NCBI GenBank assembly: GCA_040002995.1
Contig: JBDUDK010000061.1
Location: forward strand, 1 to 8,779
DNA: 8,779 nucleotides
Source: JBDUDK01 sp040002995
GTDB lineage: Bacteria > Actinomycetota > Acidimicrobiia > Acidimicrobiales > Ilumatobacteraceae
Reading direction: 5' to 3'
Part shown: one piece after another, positions 5,754 through 8,779 of the stretch
How positions within the stretch are numbered: position 1 is the stretch's first letter
Layout: each line of letters begins with the position of its first letter
Made by a program: the position numbers and the translations under genes
Notes under the pieces: generated by a model
The model's input: the letters and a program-made list of their open reading frames with translations, nothing else
Database searches by the model: none
What the model was told of the DNA's origin: nothing

Positions 5754-7610
5754 ATGCTCCTGGAGACGATCAAGAGCCCCGAGGATTTGCGGGAACTCAC
5801 CTACGCCGAGCTCGACGAGTTGGCGGGCGAGATACGCGACTTCATCGTGAGAACGGTGGCCGATCACGGAGGCCATCTCGGCTCGAATTTGGGTGCGGTC
5901 GAGCTCACGCTCGCGGTGCACCGGGTTTTCGATTCGCCGCGTGACTGCGTGTTGTGGGACACCGGCCATCAGGCCTACGTCCACAAGATCGTCACCGGGC
6001 GGCAAGCCGGGTTCGGGCAGCTGCGGCAAGCGGGCGGGCTGTCCGGTTACCCCAATCGTGAAGAGAGCGAGCACGACTACATCGAGAACAGCCACGCGTC
6101 GACGGTGTTGAGCTACGCGTACGGGCTCGCGGTTGCGCGCGATGCCGGGTCGATCGACAAGCGCCACATCGTGGCCATCATCGGCGATGGCTCGATGACG
6201 GGCGGGATGGCGTACGAAGCGCTGAACAATCTCGGCCACAGCGGACGCAACGTCATCACCATCCTCAACGACAACGGACGCTCGTACGCGCCCACCGTCT
6301 CGAACCTGTCCGAGAGCCTCACGCGCATCCGCCTCAACCCTGTCTATATGCGCCGTCAGCGCCGGCTCGAGTCGATCGTGCAGAGCCTCCCGCTCGTTGG
6401 TCGCCAGGCCGAGAAGACGCTCGAGGCCGCCAAGGCGGCCATCCGCGAGATGTGGCAGCCGACGGTGTTCTTCGAGGCGCTCGGCGTGCGCTACCTCGGT
6501 CCTGTCGACGGGCACGACATCGCGGGCCTCGAGAAGGCGCTGCGCAACGCGTCGGAGTTCGAGGGTCCGGTCGTCCTGCACGTGCTGACGCACAAGGGTC
6601 GCGGCTACCCGCCCGCCGAAGACGACGACGAAAAGCACCTCCACGACACGCCCGTGTTCGATCCCATTGTCGGCCCGCCCAAGGCAGTGCCCACCGGCTA
6701 CACGCAGGCGTTCGCCGAGGCGATCCTCAAGGAGGCCGAGCTCGACCCGCGACTCGTGGTGATCACCGCGGCGATGCCGGGGCCTACCGGACTACTCCCG
6801 TTCCAGGATCGCTTCCCGGACCGGTGTTTCGACGTGGGCATCGCCGAACAGCACGCCGTCACGAGCGCCGCCGGTATGGCGATGGGCGGACTCCGGCCGG
6901 TGGTGGCCATTTATTCCACGTTCATGAACCGGGCCTGGGACCAGGTCGTCTACGACGTCGCGCTGCACCGCCTGCCGGTGGTGTTTTGCATCGACCGCGC
7001 CGGCATCACCGGCGACGACGGCCCGTCTCATCACGGCATCTACGACCTCGTGTTGTTCACGAAGGTGCCAGGCATGACGGTGTTCGCGCCATCGTCGGCG
7101 CAAGAGCTGCACGTGATGCTGCACGATGCGCTCGAGCTTTGCGACGGCCCGGCGATGATCCGCTATCCGAAGGGCCCGGCGCGTCAAGTGAGCGATCACG
7201 AGGTCGGTTCGGCCTTCCGGGCCCGACTCGTGCGCGCCGACACCCGTGCGCGCGTCTGCCTCATCGGCATCGGCAAGATGCTCGCGAACTGTGAGAAGGC
7301 GGCCGAGATGCTCGCGGCCGAAGGCGTCGCCTGCACCGTGTGGGACCCCCGTCTCGTGCAACCGCTCGATCAGGAGATGCTCGCGAACGCCCGCCGCCAC
7401 GAACTCGTGGTCACCGTCGAGGATGGTGTCCGCGAGGGCGGCGCCGGCATGTCGATCGGCGATCAAGTGGCAAACGCCACCACCAGGGTCGAAGTCCTCG
7501 GCGTCCCGGTGAAGTTCATGCCCCACGGCAAACCCGATCGCATCCTCGCCAACCTCGGACTCGACGCCGACGGCATCGCCGCCGCGATCCGCAAAGCTCT
7601 TCCTGTTTGA
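5754..7610 (+). CDS. dxs: 1-deoxy-D-xylulose-5-phosphate synthase (DXS)
   Basis: DXS condenses pyruvate with glyceraldehyde 3-phosphate, releasing CO2, to give 1-deoxy-D-xylulose 5-phosphate, the entry step of the MEP isoprenoid pathway. It is cytoplasmic and needs ThDP and Mg2+. The 618 residues match the family length. Visible sites: H41 in GGHLGSNLG, WDTGHQAYVHK (68-78), GGLSGYP (94-100), the ThDP motif GDGSMTGG (144-151) with NDNGRSYAP (172-180), GPVDGHD (249-255), the catalytic glutamate E365 in FDVGIAEQHAVTSAAG, Y387/F390/R393 in IYSTFMNRAWDQ, and H426 in DGPSHHG. The C-terminal transketolase-like domain ends near LPV. The ATG at 5754 gives MLLETIKSPEDL, which aligns directly with the recalled mycobacterial N-terminus MLQQIRGPADL, so it is preferred over an in-frame GTG at 5742. 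The stop overlaps the following hisN start. No catalytic residue is missing. Confidence 0.97.
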   Translation: MLLETIKSPEDLRELTYAELDELAGEIRDFIVRTVADHGGHLGSNLGAVELTLAVHRVFDSPRDCVLWDTGHQAYVHKIVTGRQAGFGQLRQAGGLSGYPNREESEHDYIENSHASTVLSYAYGLAVARDAGSIDKRHIVAIIGDGSMTGGMAYEALNNLGHSGRNVITILNDNGRSYAPTVSNLSESLTRIRLNPVYMRRQRRLESIVQSLPLVGRQAEKTLEAAKAAIREMWQPTVFFEALGVRYLGPVDGHDIAGLEKALRNASEFEGPVVLHVLTHKGRGYPPAEDDDEKHLHDTPVFDPIVGPPKAVPTGYTQAFAEAILKEAELDPRLVVITAAMPGPTGLLPFQDRFPDRCFDVGIAEQHAVTSAAGMAMGGLRPVVAIYSTFMNRAWDQVVYDVALHRLPVVFCIDRAGITGDDGPSHHGIYDLVLFTKVPGMTVFAPSSAQELHVMLHDALELCDGPAMIRYPKGPARQVSDHEVGSAFRARLVRADTRARVCLIGIGKMLANCEKAAEMLAAEGVACTVWDPRLVQPLDQEMLANARRHELVVTVEDGVREGGAGMSIGDQVANATTRVEVLGVPVKFMPHGKPDRILANLGLDADGIAAAIRKALPV

Positions 7611-8383
7611 TTGACCTCGACGCTCAGCTGGCGCTCGCGCTAGAGCTCGCCGATCTCGCCGACGCCGTGACGTTGCCGCGCTTTCGATCCGACGACCTCG
7701 AAGTGCGGCACAAGGCCGACGCGAGCGAGGTGACCGAAGCGGACGAAGGGGCCGAAGCCGTCATGCGCGCCCGCCTAGGCGCGGCCCGGCCCGATCATGC
7801 CGTGCTTGGTGAAGAGGACGGGCTCGGCGGGGGCACGACCAACACGGCGTATCGATGGGTGCTCGACCCCATCGACGGGACGTCGAACTACGTGAAGCGG
7901 GTTCCCATCTGGGCGACATTGATCGCGCTGCAACACGATGGTGTCTCTGTGGTCGGCGTTGTATCGGCCCCCGCTCTCGGGCGACGGTGGTGGGCCCGCA
8001 CCGGCGGTGGCGCGTTCGTCAACGGCCAGCCGATTCATGTCTCGAACATCGATGCGCTCGAGCAGTGCCACATGGCGTACGCGTCGCTCGGCTCGTGGTA
8101 CGAGCACGCCGACGGGGACGCGTTCGTGCGTCTTGCCCGGAGGGTGTGGCGGTCACGCGGTATCGGCGACTTCTGGATGCACATGCTCGTGGCCGAAGGG
8201 GGCTTCGACGTGGCGTGCGAACCGATCGTGGCGCTGTGGGACCTCGCGGCCGTGCAGGTGATCGTCGAAGAGGCCGGCGGCCGGTTCACCGACCTGGCCG
8301 GCAAGGCGTGGGCCGATGGGGAAAGCGCCGTGTCCACCAATGGTCTCTTACACGACGAGGTGCTCGCCGCCCTGCACGGCTAG
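7607..8383 (+). CDS. hisN: Histidinol-phosphatase, inositol monophosphatase family (HisN)
   Basis: A 258-residue Mg2+-dependent phosphatase of the inositol monophosphatase superfamily. Metal-site motifs are LGEED (67-71), DPIDGTSNY (87-95) and WDLAAVQVIVEEAGG (211-225). The overall sequence (VxDADxAxE-like segment, VPIWATLIAL, GVVSAPALGRRWWA, GDF, STNGLLHDEVLA) tracks recalled mycobacterial HisN (Rv3137), which dephosphorylates L-histidinol phosphate in histidine biosynthesis. Related phosphatases act on inositol or other sugar phosphates, so the substrate is inferred. The start chosen is TTG at 7607, overlapping the dxs stop as TTGA; it yields MIDLDAQLALALELAD, aligning with the N-terminus of that homologue, and there is no ATG or GTG in a suitable place. 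The frame is open further upstream inside dxs, but that part does not look like an IMPase. Coupled translation after dxs is likely. No his operon gene is adjacent. Confidence 0.9.
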   Translation: MIDLDAQLALALELADLADAVTLPRFRSDDLEVRHKADASEVTEADEGAEAVMRARLGAARPDHAVLGEEDGLGGGTTNTAYRWVLDPIDGTSNYVKRVPIWATLIALQHDGVSVVGVVSAPALGRRWWARTGGGAFVNGQPIHVSNIDALEQCHMAYASLGSWYEHADGDAFVRLARRVWRSRGIGDFWMHMLVAEGGFDVACEPIVALWDLAAVQVIVEEAGGRFTDLAGKAWADGESAVSTNGLLHDEVLAALHG

Positions 8384-8446
8384 CCGTCACGCAAAGGCCG
8401 CGGTACGCACGCCGGGATCGCCAATCATCTTGGCAGCACAGCCTTG
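8384..8446. other. 63 bp convergent intergenic gap, no terminator seen
   Basis: The gap lies between the hisN stop and the thiolase stop on opposite strands. I looked for a bidirectional hairpin and found no stem of convincing length and no T-run on either strand. Confidence 0.5.
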
Positions 8447-8779
8447 TCAGTCGAGCTGCGAGCCCACGATCGAAACGAAGCTCACACACGAACCGGGCGC
8501 GCCGCCGAGGTTGTGCGTCATGCCCTTGGTCTTGCCGTTCGTGATCTGCCGGGCGCCGGCCTCACCGCGGAGCTGCAGCCAGCACTCGAAGAGCATGCGC
8601 AGGCCTGAGGCGCCGATCGGATGGCCGAAGCTCTTGAGACCACCGTCGGGGTTGACCGCCAGCTCACCGTCAAGGTCGAACGTGCCCGCCAGGACTTCCT
8701 TCCAGGCCATGCCCCGTTCCGCGAAGCCGAGGTCCTCCATGAGGACGAGCTCGGTGGGCGTGAAGCAATCGTGGACCTC
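8447..8779 (-). CDS. SCP2-type thiolase, C-terminal fragment at window edge
   Basis: The last 110 residues of a thiolase-superfamily enzyme whose start lies beyond the right edge. The fragment begins EVHDCFTPTELVL; HDCF is the hallmark replacing NEAF in SCP2-type thiolases, where its cysteine serves in catalysis. Then comes NPDGGLKSFGHPIGASGLRM with the GHP catalytic histidine (fragment residues 52-54). The end reads GMTHNLGGAPGSCVSFVSIVG, lacking the CxG cysteine motif of ordinary degradative or biosynthetic thiolases, as expected for this subgroup. Members cleave or form 3-oxoacyl-CoA and in actinobacteria often act in sterol or fatty-acid side-chain breakdown, commonly beside a DUF35 OB-fold partner. 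None is in view, since only the 3' end is visible. The gene faces hisN tail to tail across 63 bp. The N-terminal nucleophile cannot be checked here. Confidence 0.9.
   Translation of the reverse strand, partial: EVHDCFTPTELVLMEDLGFAERGMAWKEVLAGTFDLDGELAVNPDGGLKSFGHPIGASGLRMLFECWLQLRGEAGARQITNGKTKGMTHNLGGAPGSCVSFVSIVGSQLD

Noticed and set aside
5685..6644. Upstream extension of the SDR reading frame to 575 residues
   Set aside because: The added part is antisense to dxs, has no domain, and the SDR fold already begins normally just after the ATG at 5684.
6452..7294. A 280-codon second frame inside dxs
   Set aside because: It is an Arg/Ala-rich shadow of dxs on the same strand, with no domain and no initiation signal.
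1..8779. A novel defence, mobile or RNA-based system
   Set aside because: I read both strands for CRISPR-like repeats, tRNA or rRNA segments, IS ends, integrase or toxin-antitoxin motifs and saw none. All large reading frames with real motifs are metabolic or envelope genes.

Overview
The window is GC-rich DNA coding almost end to end, with short gaps between genes. Several proteins closely resemble mycobacterial ones from memory: an IlvG/Rv1820-like thiamine-diphosphate (ThDP) enzyme, DXS, and the HisN-type histidinol phosphatase. With SD-less starts preceded by TAnnnT hexamers, this points to an actinobacterium. An uncultured Acidimicrobiia-like lineage is my guess, but the sequence cannot fix the taxon. 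The content is chromosomal housekeeping and metabolism. I see no mobile element, CRISPR array, tRNA, rRNA or prophage gene.

Layout, left half (minus strand, read right to left). A secreted lipoprotein (4061-3108) is followed after 26 bp by an IlvG-like ThDP enzyme (3081-1447). A 120 bp gap holds a long imperfect hairpin and a candidate promoter. Then comes tldD (1326 to beyond base 1), which lacks only its last residues. The lipoprotein diverges across 58 bp from a plus-strand PAP2/Aur1-type membrane phosphatase or phosphotransferase (4120-4932).

Layout, right half. The PAP2 gene ends tail to tail, with a 16 bp overlap, against a minus-strand short-chain dehydrogenase (5684-4917). That gene diverges across 69 bp from dxs (5754-7610), the first enzyme of the MEP isoprenoid pathway. 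A HisN-type phosphatase (7607-8383) overlaps the dxs stop by 4 nt through a TTG start. After a featureless 63 bp gap, the C-terminal part of an SCP2-type thiolase (minus strand) runs off the right edge.

How the genes work together. The clearest unit is dxs-hisN, which looks translationally coupled although the two products belong to different pathways. The lipoprotein and PAP2 protein are both envelope-associated and share one small divergent control region. The SDR and thiolase would fit lipid or acyl-CoA metabolism but are not shown to act together. No stretch above 300 bases lacks a gene. I found no convincing undescribed system. The most useful non-gene signals are the repeated TAnnnT boxes just upstream of SD-less starts (leaderless mRNAs), the TTG overlap start, and the A8-loop hairpin between the ilvG-like gene and tldD.
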